Positions 12,797 to 20,139 of a DNA stretch of 20,139 nt are shown piece by piece. Below the pieces are notes generated by a model. The model was not told the origin of the DNA and did no database searches. It was given only the letters and a program-made list of their open reading frames with translations. How positions within the stretch are numbered: the stretch's first letter is position 1; each line of letters starts with the position of its first letter. The DNA comes from Micavibrio sp. UBA2705 (lineage in GTDB: Bacteria; Pseudomonadota; Alphaproteobacteria; Micavibrionales; Micavibrionaceae). Position numbers and translations under genes: made by a program. The DNA lies in contig DELD01000047.1 in NCBI GenBank assembly GCA_002354205.1, forward strand, positions 7,064-27,202. The letters are read 5' to 3'.

Positions 12797-15700
12797 ATCA
12801 TCCAAATAATCTTGCAATGGCTTCACATCAATTTGTTTGTTACTCATAGTGCGTATTGCTTGCACCCCTGCGCGCGCGGCGGTGAGCAATGTGTAATAGG
12901 GCACTTTGTTCATTAATGCTGTGCGGCGGATCGACTGCGAATCTGCGTGGGCTTGCGTGCCTTTGGTTGTGTTAATCATTAAATGAATATCGCCGTTAAT
13001 CATGTGGTCGATAATATTAGGGCGGCCTTCCATGACTTTATTGACGCGTTCAACGCGCACGCCGTTCATTTTTAAAAATTGGCATGTGCCGCTGGTTGCG
13101 ACAAGGTCAAATTTCATTTCTTCAAGCTCACGCGCAATGATTAATAACGCGTCTTTGTCTTCATCCTTTACGGATAAAAACACTTTACCATCAAGCGGCG
13201 GCGTCATGCCTGCGCCCATTTGCGCTTTGGCAAAAGCCTGTCCCACTTCCATGTCGAGGCCCATGACTTCACCGGTTGATTTCATTTCAGGGCCGAGTAT
13301 CGGGTCAACGCCAGCAAAGCGCGAGAACGGGAAGACGGGCGCTTTTACGGCTAAATGGTCAGGCGCCATGCCTTTTAACATGCCTTGCGTACGGAATGAT
13401 TTTAATTTTTCCCCCGCCATGATCCGCGCCGCGATTTTGGCTACGGGAACGCCTGTCGCTTTTGCCACAAACGGTACAGTACGCGATGCGCGTGGGTTGA
13501 CTTCTAAAATATAAATATCAAATTCGCCGGTGTCTTTGTTTTTCTTACAGGCAAATTGTACATTCATTAAGCCGACAACATTTAATGCTTTGGCAAGTTT
13601 CTTAGACTGCTTTTCAAGTTCGCGCACGGTGCGGTAAGGCAGGGAATGCGGCGGCAATACGCAGGCGCTATCACCTGAATGGACGCCTGCTTCTTCAATA
13701 TGCTCCATAATGCCAGCAACGTAGCTGTCTTCGCCATCGCAGAGGACATCGACATCAACTTCTGTCGCTTGTTTAAGGTAGCGGTCAAGCAATACAGGCG
13801 CGCCGTCTGATGCTTCGACGGCGGCGTTGATGTATTTTTTAAGGCCGTCCATATCTTGGACGATTTCCATGCCCATGCCGCCAAGGACATAGGACGGACG
13901 AATGACTAGTGGGAAACCGAGATGCTGCGCTTTTTCAATCGCTTCTTCAGCGGAATAAGCAAGCGCGTTTGGCGGCTGCTGTAAGCCTAGTTCATGGAGC
14001 AATTTTTGAAAACGCTCACGGTCTTCTGCCAAATCAATTGCGTCAGGGTCAGTGCCTAAAATCGGGATGCCTGCTTCTAATAATATGTGAGAAAGCTTCA
14101 GCGGTGTTTGTCCGCCAAGCTGCACAATTGCGCCGACAACTTCGCCGTTTTGTTGCTCGGCGCGGATAAGCGCGATGACGTCCTCTGCGGTGAGAGGCTC
14201 AAAATACAGGCGGTCTGACGTGTCAGGGTCGGTTGAGACGGTTTCAGGGTTACAATTGACCATGATGGTTTCAAAGCCAGCTTCTTTTAAGGCATAGGCG
14301 GCATGAACGCAGCAATAATCAAATTCAATGCCTTGACCAATGCGGTTTGGCCCGCCGCCAAGGATGATGATTTTCTTTGCCGCGCTTGGGTCAACTTCGC
14401 TATGGGCGGGGTTAATGCCGTCACCTTCATAGCAGCTATACATATATGGGGTTATGGATGGTAATTCCCCCGCGCAGCTATCGATGCGTTTGTATATGGG
14501 GTGAATATTGTGGCTGGTACGCGCGGCGGTGACTTGACCTTTTTTAACTTTTACAAGCTGCGCAAGGCGGCGGTCAGAAAAGCCCATCTTCTTAACGTGC
14601 ATCCAGTCTTCTGGGCAGCTTGGCAAGCCGTTTTTAATGATGTTTTGTTCTGTTGTTATAATGTTTTGAATACGCTCTAAGAACCACGGGTCAAAACTGG
14701 TGATGGCGTGGATGTCCTCAAGGCTCATGCCGTAACGGAAAGCCTGCGCGATATATAATATTCGGGTCGGCGTAGGCTCGGAGAGTTTAGCGCGAATTTG
14801 GTCAGGGTGTGGCTGTTCTTGAGTAAGAGATGGCGAGCCGATAACAACGTCATTAAGGCCATCGAGGTCTTTTTCAAGTGAGCGCAGCGCCTTTTGCAGT
14901 GATTCTTCAAAGCAGCGGCCAAAAGCCATGGCTTCGCCGACTGATTTCATCGCCGTTGATAATGTCGTGTCACTGCCTTTGAACTTTTCAAATGCAAAGC
15001 GCGGTATTTTTGTGACGATGTAATCAATGCTCGGCTCAAACGATGCTGGGGTTTTGCCGCCAGTAATTTCGTTCTTTAATTCATCAAGCGTATAGCCAAC
15101 GGCTAGTTTTGCGGCAACGCGGGCAATGGGGAATCCTGTGGCTTTGGATGCAAGCGCGGATGAGCGTGAGACGCGCGGGTTCATTTCAATAACAATCATG
15201 CGCCCGTCGGCGGGGTTAACCGCAAACTGAACGTTAGAGCCGCCAGTTTCAACGCCAATAGCACGCAGAACGGCAAGTGATGCATTGCGCATGATTTGGT
15301 ATTCTTTATCGGTGAGCGTCATCGCAGGGGCAACGGTAATCGAATCGCCTGTATGCACGCCCATCGGGTCGACATTCTCAATCGAACAGATAATAATGGC
15401 GTTGTCGGCTTTATCGCGCACGACTTCCATTTCATATTCTTTCCACCCTAAAAGCGATTCTTCAATTAAGACTTCAGTAACGGGGGATGCATCTAAGCCT
15501 TCGCGGACAATGCGTTCAAATGCTTCACGGTTATACGCAATGCCGCCGCCTGTACCGCCAAGGGTAAAGGATGGACGGATAATTGCAGGCAAGCCGATAA
15601 AATCGAGGCCATCAAGCGCTTCGCTGATACTGTGTACGGTTTTACTTTTGGCGCTTTCTAGGCCGATTTCATCCATGATGTCGCGAAATTTTTGACGGTC

Positions 15701-16081
15701 TTCAGCTTTTTCAATTGCGTCTTGGTTAGCGCCGATAAGCTCAATGTTAAGGCGCTCTAATGTGCCGTCATCGGCGAGAGATAAAGCTGTATTCAGTGCT
15801 GTCTGCCCGCCCATAGTGGGTAGCAATGCATCAGGTTTTTCTTTTTCCAAAATTTTGGCAACAACTTCGGGGGTGATCGGCTCAATATATGTGGCATCCG
15901 CCAAATCAGGGTCTGTCATGATTGTTGCAGGGTTTGAGTTAATCAAAACAATGCGATAGCCTTCTTCTTTTAAAGCTTTACAGGCTTGCGTCCCTGAATA
16001 ATCAAATTCACAGGCTTGCCCAATAATAATAGGGCCAGCGCCAATAATACAGATGGATTGGATGTCTTTGCGGCTCGGCAT
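12788..16081 (-). CDS. carB: Carbamoyl-phosphate synthase large subunit
   Basis: The 1097-residue protein is full length. It makes carbamoyl phosphate from bicarbonate, ATP and ammonia passed from the small subunit CarA, feeding arginine and pyrimidine synthesis in the cytoplasm. The two homologous halves are obvious: GAGPIIIGQACEFDYSGTQA near residue 14 and GGGPNRIGQGIEFDYCCVHA near residue 575 open the two ATP-grasp synthetase units, and EMNPRVSRSSALASKATG and EVNPRASRTVPFVAKATG are their matching metal-binding strands. The last 150 residues form the allosteric MGS-like domain. AAGGA lies nine bases before the ATG, and a promoter with a dyad over its -35 precedes it. carA is not adjacent in this window. 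The 3' end overlaps the convergent gene by 4 bp. Confidence 0.98.
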   Translation of the reverse strand: MPSRKDIQSICIIGAGPIIIGQACEFDYSGTQACKALKEEGYRIVLINSNPATIMTDPDLADATYIEPITPEVVAKILEKEKPDALLPTMGGQTALNTALSLADDGTLERLNIELIGANQDAIEKAEDRQKFRDIMDEIGLESAKSKTVHSISEALDGLDFIGLPAIIRPSFTLGGTGGGIAYNREAFERIVREGLDASPVTEVLIEESLLGWKEYEMEVVRDKADNAIIICSIENVDPMGVHTGDSITVAPAMTLTDKEYQIMRNASLAVLRAIGVETGGSNVQFAVNPADGRMIVIEMNPRVSRSSALASKATGFPIARVAAKLAVGYTLDELKNEITGGKTPASFEPSIDYIVTKIPRFAFEKFKGSDTTLSTAMKSVGEAMAFGRCFEESLQKALRSLEKDLDGLNDVVIGSPSLTQEQPHPDQIRAKLSEPTPTRILYIAQAFRYGMSLEDIHAITSFDPWFLERIQNIITTEQNIIKNGLPSCPEDWMHVKKMGFSDRRLAQLVKVKKGQVTAARTSHNIHPIYKRIDSCAGELPSITPYMYSCYEGDGINPAHSEVDPSAAKKIIILGGGPNRIGQGIEFDYCCVHAAYALKEAGFETIMVNCNPETVSTDPDTSDRLYFEPLTAEDVIALIRAEQQNGEVVGAIVQLGGQTPLKLSHILLEAGIPILGTDPDAIDLAEDRERFQKLLHELGLQQPPNALAYSAEEAIEKAQHLGFPLVIRPSYVLGGMGMEIVQDMDGLKKYINAAVEASDGAPVLLDRYLKQATEVDVDVLCDGEDSYVAGIMEHIEEAGVHSGDSACVLPPHSLPYRTVRELEKQSKKLAKALNVVGLMNVQFACKKNKDTGEFDIYILEVNPRASRTVPFVAKATGVPVAKIAARIMAGEKLKSFRTQGMLKGMAPDHLAVKAPVFPFSRFAGVDPILGPEMKSTGEVMGLDMEVGQAFAKAQMGAGMTPPLDGKVFLSVKDEDKDALLIIARELEEMKFDLVATSGTCQFLKMNGVRVERVNKVMEGRPNIIDHMINGDIHLMINTTKGTQAHADSQSIRRTALMNKVPYYTLLTAARAGVQAIRTMSNKQIDVKPLQDYLDDAA

Positions 16082-16128
16082 AATCGTGAGTCCTTCATTG
16101 AGAAGTGAAAAGTTGTACCGAGATGGAA

Positions 16129-16157
16129 TTTATAAGCTACTATGCGTAGGCTGGCAA
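16129..16157 (-). promoter_or_regulatory. carB promoter
   Basis: On the minus strand TTGCCA (16152-16157) and TATAAA (16129-16134) are 17 bp apart, leaving a leader of roughly 40 nt before the carB ATG. The -35 lies within an inverted repeat. Confidence 0.6.
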
Positions 16158-16176
16158 CAACAAAGTTTGTTGCAGC
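16150..16176. promoter_or_regulatory. Inverted repeat over the carB -35, possible operator
   Basis: GCTGGCAACAA (16150-16160) pairs with TTGTTGCAGC (16167-16176) apart from one extra G. The shorter core CAACAAA-G-TTTGTTG is a perfect dyad. It covers the carB -35 and lies between the two divergent promoters, as expected of an operator. On the plus strand a TTTT run follows, so a hairpin terminator is the alternative reading. Confidence 0.4.
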
Positions 16177-16227
16177 TTTTGTATGTTCTTTGGTCTATGT
16201 TTTTATCTAATATTAACTTTCTTTGAC

Positions 16228-16233
16228 TATAAT
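16228..16233 (+). promoter_or_regulatory. -10 element for the acidic-protein gene
   Basis: A perfect TATAAT lies here, without a clear -35 at the right distance. A start near 16240 would leave a short leader that contains the AGGAG at 16247-16251, consistent with a GTG start at 16262. Confidence 0.45.
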
Positions 16234-16261
16234 CTCTTTAGATATGAGGAGCACCGCAATA

Positions 16262-17371
16262 GTGTCAGAACAAATTGAAAAGCCATCACCAGAAGATTAT
16301 GAGGTTATAGAAGTCGTTGGGGAGCGGCCTACAGGAGGGGGGATTCCTGATGTTAGCGCCATTGATATTGCGTTGACTACGGGGGAGGCAATCTTTGATC
16401 CTGGCGGTCTTGCGCGCGATAAAATTGGCGATGTACTGAAGACTGGTATTGATGGGGACCTTAATGATGAAGCGATAAGGAAAGGGATGAAAGTCACTGG
16501 GGTTAATCGCACTTCATTAGGAGAGGATATTCTGGATTTAGCTGTAGATAGGGGGCTACGTAGGCTGGCTGATACTGTCAGTTTAGGGGCTGCTTCTGGT
16601 ATAGGAGCAATATTAGACGTTGAAGAGTATAAAAGCGACCATCAAGAAATGATAAAAAGCATGGCTGAAAAAGGTGTGCCTGGCTATAAATATATTGAAA
16701 AAGACATTAATGGTGATGGTAAGATTGATAAGATTTACGTTGATGCAACAGCGTGTCTTGATAATTTAAATGCGAAAGCAGCAATATATGTTGATGATGG
16801 CATTGCTGACCGGAAACGGGTGGGGTCACCAAGTAATATGAGGACTAAACGGGTTCCTGATGAACCTGAAGTCGCTGCGGCTGCAGAGGTTGCGCGTAAT
16901 GAGGCCGAAGAAGAAATATTTGAAATTGTCTTAGAATCTGATGAGAGAGGGCGAAGCCCATCGCGTGTACATGATGAGTATGTTAAGGATGCTTTTTCTG
17001 AAAAGGACGCTGTCGTCGTCGCGCAAGAGGATGTAAAAGAAGCGCCTGCTGCTAAGCCAGAAGGTGCGGCGCAAGGAGAAGTTGGGATAGACCCAAGCGA
17101 AGAAATAGGCGGAGCAGCCTTTGCTGCTGACTTAGATCAAGTGGGGGATGCTGAAGCTGATGATGTCGATTATGGCGCGGATGGCGATGAATTATCTGAA
17201 CTTGATGAGTGGGGAGATATCGATACGGGCTTTGATGCATCTATGGGAGATCTACAAACAGCATTCGTGTCGACGAGCGGCGATATTGGCAATCAAGGCC
17301 TGACCCAAAATGATGAGGCGCCCAGACCGCAGCAAGCTGCCGTTAGCGCTACAAAATTCGACTTCTCATAG
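16262..17371 (+). CDS. Acidic protein of unknown function with a calcium-loop-like motif
   Basis: I choose the GTG at 16262 (369 residues), because AGGAG lies ten bases upstream and a TATAAT lies just before it. An ATG at 16244 would be almost leaderless and a TTG at 16223 would lie upstream of the -10. I do not recognise the family. Residues about 1-180 look folded, with a helix-rich part (LGEDILDLAVDRGLRRLADT) and the loop DINGDGKID (148-156), which has the D-x-N-x-D-G spacing of EF-hand, dockerin and FG-GAP-type calcium sites but lacks the Glu or Asp at position 12. From about 200 to the end it is rich in Asp, Glu and Ala and probably disordered, ending in KFDFS. No signal peptide or membrane segment is visible. 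It converges on coaD, 14 bp away, with no terminator between them. Confidence 0.7.
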   Translation: MSEQIEKPSPEDYEVIEVVGERPTGGGIPDVSAIDIALTTGEAIFDPGGLARDKIGDVLKTGIDGDLNDEAIRKGMKVTGVNRTSLGEDILDLAVDRGLRRLADTVSLGAASGIGAILDVEEYKSDHQEMIKSMAEKGVPGYKYIEKDINGDGKIDKIYVDATACLDNLNAKAAIYVDDGIADRKRVGSPSNMRTKRVPDEPEVAAAAEVARNEAEEEIFEIVLESDERGRSPSRVHDEYVKDAFSEKDAVVVAQEDVKEAPAAKPEGAAQGEVGIDPSEEIGGAAFAADLDQVGDAEADDVDYGADGDELSELDEWGDIDTGFDASMGDLQTAFVSTSGDIGNQGLTQNDEAPRPQQAAVSATKFDFS

Positions 17372-17385
17372 TAAGGTTTATATTT

Positions 17386-17904
17386 TTATAAGGAAAGCTT
17401 TGCACGTGTGGCGCTTTCAATTGCGGGGGTAAGATAACTTGTGACTTTGCCTTGATTTTGAATTAAGCCTTTAGCCATGCTTGAGGATACAGCCGTCAGC
17501 GTTGGGTCTGTAATTAAAAACGCAGTTTTAATATCAGGGTTTTGGTCTTTGTTCGTTAGCGCAAGGCCAAGTTCATCATTAAAATCATTGGCTGAGCGTA
17601 GGCCACGGAACATCACGGTTGCGCCGACATTTTCTGCAAATTTCACAGTCATGCAATCATAGCTTTTGGCTTGTAACTTACAGCCTTTAATCCCTTTTAA
17701 TGCGCCGTCCTTAATTTCGTTATGGATCATTGCCACGCGTTCATCAATGGTGAACAATCCTGTTTTGTCGGGGTTGATACCGATGGATATAATCAGGCGA
17801 TCAACAAAAGTGGCGGCTTCCTTAATCATCGCGATGTGACCAAGGGTTAAGGGGTCGAAAGACCCTGCATAAATACCGATGCGTTGCTTTGCTTTTTTTA
17901 CCAT
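17386..17904 (-). CDS. coaD: Phosphopantetheine adenylyltransferase
   Basis: CoaD transfers AMP from ATP to 4'-phosphopantetheine, the fourth step of coenzyme A synthesis, in the cytoplasm. The 172 residues are slightly longer than the usual 160. The nucleotidyltransferase motif IYAGSFDPLTLGH (11-23) includes the TxGH signature. The phosphate-binding VSSSMAKGL near the C-terminus corresponds to the family's I-S-S-[ST]-x-x-[RK] motif with Lys in place of the common Arg. PDKTGLFTIDERVAMI is also typical. The ATG at 17904 lacks a strong binding site, and no other Met codon is available near the motif. It diverges from the yqeY-dnaG unit. Confidence 0.97.
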   Translation of the reverse strand: MVKKAKQRIGIYAGSFDPLTLGHIAMIKEAATFVDRLIISIGINPDKTGLFTIDERVAMIHNEIKDGALKGIKGCKLQAKSYDCMTVKFAENVGATVMFRGLRSANDFNDELGLALTNKDQNPDIKTAFLITDPTLTAVSSSMAKGLIQNQGKVTSYLTPAIESATRAKLSL

Positions 17905-18042
17905 ATAAGCTTTATAGAAAATATTACCAGAAAAAGCAATACGTAAAATTATGAAAAAATGAACCTAGAGTACAGAAAATAAAGAAAGCGAGAGATAAAG
18001 CGCGGATAAGTGACTTTTTCTATTGCATTTAAGGGGCGGTTT

Positions 18043-18099
18043 ATGACAGAGATGATCTATATGACTTATATGCGTAACTTTATACAAAAAGAAAAATGA
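18043..18099 (+). CDS. Possible 18-codon leader ORF ahead of yqeY
   Basis: ATG at 18043 is preceded by AAGGGG with good spacing, the strongest ribosome binding site in this stretch. It reads MTEMIYMTYMRNFIQKEK and stops at TGA 18097-18099, one base before the ATG of yqeY, in a different frame. The yqeY start itself has only an A-rich upstream sequence. This arrangement fits translational coupling or a leader peptide. It could also be chance. Confidence 0.4.
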   Translation: MTEMIYMTYMRNFIQKEK

Positions 18100-18100
18100 T

Positions 18101-18562
18101 ATGCCAGAACTTCGCCAGACAATAAACACTGCAATGAAAACTGCGATGAAAGAAAAAGACACCGTGTCGCTTTCGACTATTCGCCTGATTTTAGCTGCGA
18201 TTAAAGAGCGCGATATTAACACCCGCGCATCAAGCGGTCAGGACGGTATTTCAGAAGAAGAAGTCTTATCTTTATTACAGTCAATGATTAAACAGAGACA
18301 AGAATCCTCACGCATGTATAACGAGGCAAAACGCCCTGAACTTGCAGAGCGCGAAGAAGAAGAAATTAGTGTTATTCAAGGCTTCTTACCAGAGCAACTT
18401 TCTGCGGATGAAGTTGGCAGTGCAGTTGCTGGCCTGATTGATGAAGTCGGCGCAGAGAGCATAAAAGACATGGGCAAAGTTATGGCGGCGCTGAAAACGC
18501 AATATGCGGGTAAGCTGGATATGACGCTTGCAAGTTCTGTCGTTAAAGAGAAGCTCGGTTAA
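18101..18562 (+). CDS. yqeY: GatB/YqeY domain protein
   Basis: The 153-residue helical protein matches the YqeY family along its whole length: a three-helix start (LRQTINTAMKTAMKEKDTVS), the KQRQES segment near residue 65, and the typical EEEISVIQGFLPEQLS (about 86-101) before the C-terminal helical domain. The C-terminal part is related to the tRNA-binding tail of GatB and GatE. The cellular role is not settled, and a link to tRNA amidation has been proposed from that similarity. It lies 63 bp before dnaG on the same strand, a gene order common in alphaproteobacteria. A short ORF with a good ribosome binding site ends one base upstream, so its translation may depend on coupling. Confidence 0.95.
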   Translation: MPELRQTINTAMKTAMKEKDTVSLSTIRLILAAIKERDINTRASSGQDGISEEEVLSLLQSMIKQRQESSRMYNEAKRPELAEREEEEISVIQGFLPEQLSADEVGSAVAGLIDEVGAESIKDMGKVMAALKTQYAGKLDMTLASSVVKEKLG

Positions 18563-18625
18563 TAAAACCTTCTTAAAGTGATAAACCCACTAGGCAAGGG
18601 CGTTGGTTCTTGCTAAATCATAGCT

Positions 18626-20139
18626 ATGAGTAAATTTACGCCACAATTTTTAGATCAGATTCGCGATAATCTGACACTGTCTGATATTCTTAGGCAGCGT
18701 ATGAAGCTGACGCGCGCTGGGCGTGAGTTTAAGGGCTGCTGTCCGTTTCATAAAGAAAAGACCCCTTCATTTTATGTGAATGATGAAAAACAGTTTTATC
18801 ACTGCTTTGGCTGCGGCGCACATGGCGATGCAATACGGTTTTTGGTTGATCATGATAATACCCCTTTCCCTGAAGCTGTGGAGCAGCTGGCTGACAAGGC
18901 GGGCATTCCAATGCCGATCCAAAAGCAGCAAACGGCAGCGGACTTTCATTATGAACAGCAACGTAAGGGGCTGTATGAATTAATGGATGATGCGGCGAGC
19001 TGGTTTTGTCAGCAGCTTTACACTGGCGAGAATAAAGTCTTCCTTGATTATCTGGTTGGGCGCGGCGTTTCGCGCAGTATGCTTTCGAGCTTTATGATTG
19101 GCTGCGCACCTTTAGATGGGCAGGGGCTGCCGAAATTTCTAAAGACGCAAGGTTATGATGAACAGCAAATGATTGAATCGGGGCTGTGCCGCGCAAGTAA
19201 AAAAGACGGCAAGCCATACGCCTTTTTTAGGGAGCGCATTATGTTCCCCGTGCTTGACCGTAAAGGGCGCGTTGTTACATTTGGCGGGCGTATTTTGCCA
19301 GATCATGTGCGCAGCGCGGCGGGTTTTCCTGCACATAGTGAGAGTTACACCCCGCCGAAATATATTAATGGATCAGACAGCCCGCTTTTTAATAAAAGCC
19401 ACACCTTATACGGCGAATATCAAGTGCGCAAAGCAAGCCGCGAAGGACATACGCCGATTGTCGTTGAGGGCTATTTAGATGTGATTGCCTGTCATGACGC
19501 AGGGTTTAAGGGGGCGGTTGCACCTATGGGGACGGCGCTGACCGATGACCAAATACAGGCGCTGTGGAAAATCGGCGCTTATAATCATAAAACGCCAATT
19601 TTATGTTTTGATGGCGATAGCGCGGGGATGCGCGCAGCGGAGCGCGCTATGGATCGCCTGATGCCATTTGTCTCATCAGAACGCACTGTGAATTTTGCCT
19701 TTATGCCCAAGGGGGAAGACCCTGATTCGTTTATCAAAACCAAAGGCGTTTCTGCACTGCGCCAGATTTTTGTTACGGCGTTATCATTGGCAAATTATTT
19801 ATGGCATGCGAAAACAAATGGCAAGGATTTCAAAACACCAGAGCAGCGCGCAGGCTTAGAAAAAGGCCTATATGATGCAATTGAAGTGATTGAAGACGCA
19901 TCGACGAAAAATTATTATCAGCGTGACATACGCGAGCGCCTTTATAAGCACTTTTCTGCCTTTAAGCGGAACAGTAAATATAAAGGAAAAGGCGATAATG
20001 AAAGCGCCGCACGCTCAGAAAAGTATCATCAGAAAGCGGCGATTAATGTTTCGGGCGAGGATAGCGGCCTTGTTGAAACGCTGCAAACGATTTTATTATT
20101 GGGAAGTATACGTTTCGCGCCCCTGCTGGAGCGTTTTTA
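18626..20139 (+). CDS. dnaG: DNA primase (3' end outside window)
   Basis: DnaG makes the RNA primers for DNA replication. The window holds 504 codons and two bases of a gene that normally runs to about 600-650 codons. The N-terminal zinc-binding domain has CCPFHKEKTPSF with Cys39 and His42, followed by HCFGCGAHGDA with Cys60 and Cys63. The catalytic core holds the TOPRIM residues Glu281 in VVEGYLDV and Asp329/Asp331 in CFDGDSAG. The linker and the start of the DnaB-binding C-terminal domain are present. The ATG at 18626 begins the usual KFTPQFLDQIRDNLTLSDI segment and has no strong binding site. It follows yqeY and is probably co-transcribed with it; rpoD would be expected after the window edge. 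Confidence 0.98.
   Translation, partial: MSKFTPQFLDQIRDNLTLSDILRQRMKLTRAGREFKGCCPFHKEKTPSFYVNDEKQFYHCFGCGAHGDAIRFLVDHDNTPFPEAVEQLADKAGIPMPIQKQQTAADFHYEQQRKGLYELMDDAASWFCQQLYTGENKVFLDYLVGRGVSRSMLSSFMIGCAPLDGQGLPKFLKTQGYDEQQMIESGLCRASKKDGKPYAFFRERIMFPVLDRKGRVVTFGGRILPDHVRSAAGFPAHSESYTPPKYINGSDSPLFNKSHTLYGEYQVRKASREGHTPIVVEGYLDVIACHDAGFKGAVAPMGTALTDDQIQALWKIGAYNHKTPILCFDGDSAGMRAAERAMDRLMPFVSSERTVNFAFMPKGEDPDSFIKTKGVSALRQIFVTALSLANYLWHAKTNGKDFKTPEQRAGLEKGLYDAIEVIEDASTKNYYQRDIRERLYKHFSAFKRNSKYKGKGDNESAARSEKYHQKAAINVSGEDSGLVETLQTILLLGSIRFAPLLERF

Noticed and set aside
13002..15695. Long plus-strand reading frames inside carB (for example 13002-13514 and 15285-15695)
   Set aside because: carB is complete and highly conserved on the other strand; these are antisense shadows.
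1..20139. CRISPR array, insertion sequence, tRNA or prophage genes
   Set aside because: No regularly spaced direct repeats, transposase or integrase motifs, tRNA cloverleaf or phage structural genes were seen on either strand by reading.

Overview
The window looks like chromosomal DNA of an alphaproteobacterium with fairly low GC. The evidence is a direct-repeat GTTC-N7-GTTC type LexA site in front of a Y-family polymerase gene, the yqeY-dnaG gene order, alphaproteobacterial versions of the Flp/Tad-associated proteins, and typical CarB and CoaD sequences. A Micavibrio-like or related low-GC lineage is possible, but this is an impression from protein style and not a placement.

Left part (1-3450). 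A cut-off minus-strand gene encodes a secreted protein with a long acidic tail. It diverges from a two-gene plus-strand unit: a short exported protein with only the pilus-formation N-terminal domain, and a TPR lipoprotein resembling TadD. A 350-bp non-coding stretch follows. It holds several dyads, a promoter-like TTGACA site and a large nested hairpin that reaches the stop of the next, convergent gene.

Middle part (3450-10005). A minus-strand gene encodes a protein of about 696 residues. It is otherwise unrecognised but appears to carry a divergent RelA/SpoT-type nucleotidyltransferase domain. It diverges from a type I secretion ABC exporter of LapB type, and the two seem to share one overlapping divergent promoter segment. 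A strong bidirectional terminator separates the exporter from a convergent TerB-like gene. Next comes a SOS-type Y-family DNA polymerase with a well-formed promoter and LexA box.

Right part (10075-20139). A divergent M32 carboxypeptidase is followed by a membrane-anchored protein that looks like the TraB/ChaN/EreA type. This converges, with overlapping stop codons, on carB. A gene of unknown function for an acidic protein with a calcium-loop-like motif diverges from carB and converges on coaD. The window ends with yqeY and the first 504 codons of dnaG, the usual head of the macromolecular-synthesis operon. An 18-codon leader ORF with a strong ribosome binding site ends one base before yqeY.

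No rRNA, tRNA, CRISPR array, insertion sequence or prophage gene was seen. The most interesting items are the RelA/SpoT-like protein next to the exporter, the nested hairpin with a possible small RNA at 3250-3450, the LexA-controlled polymerase, the yqeY leader ORF and two acidic proteins of unknown function.
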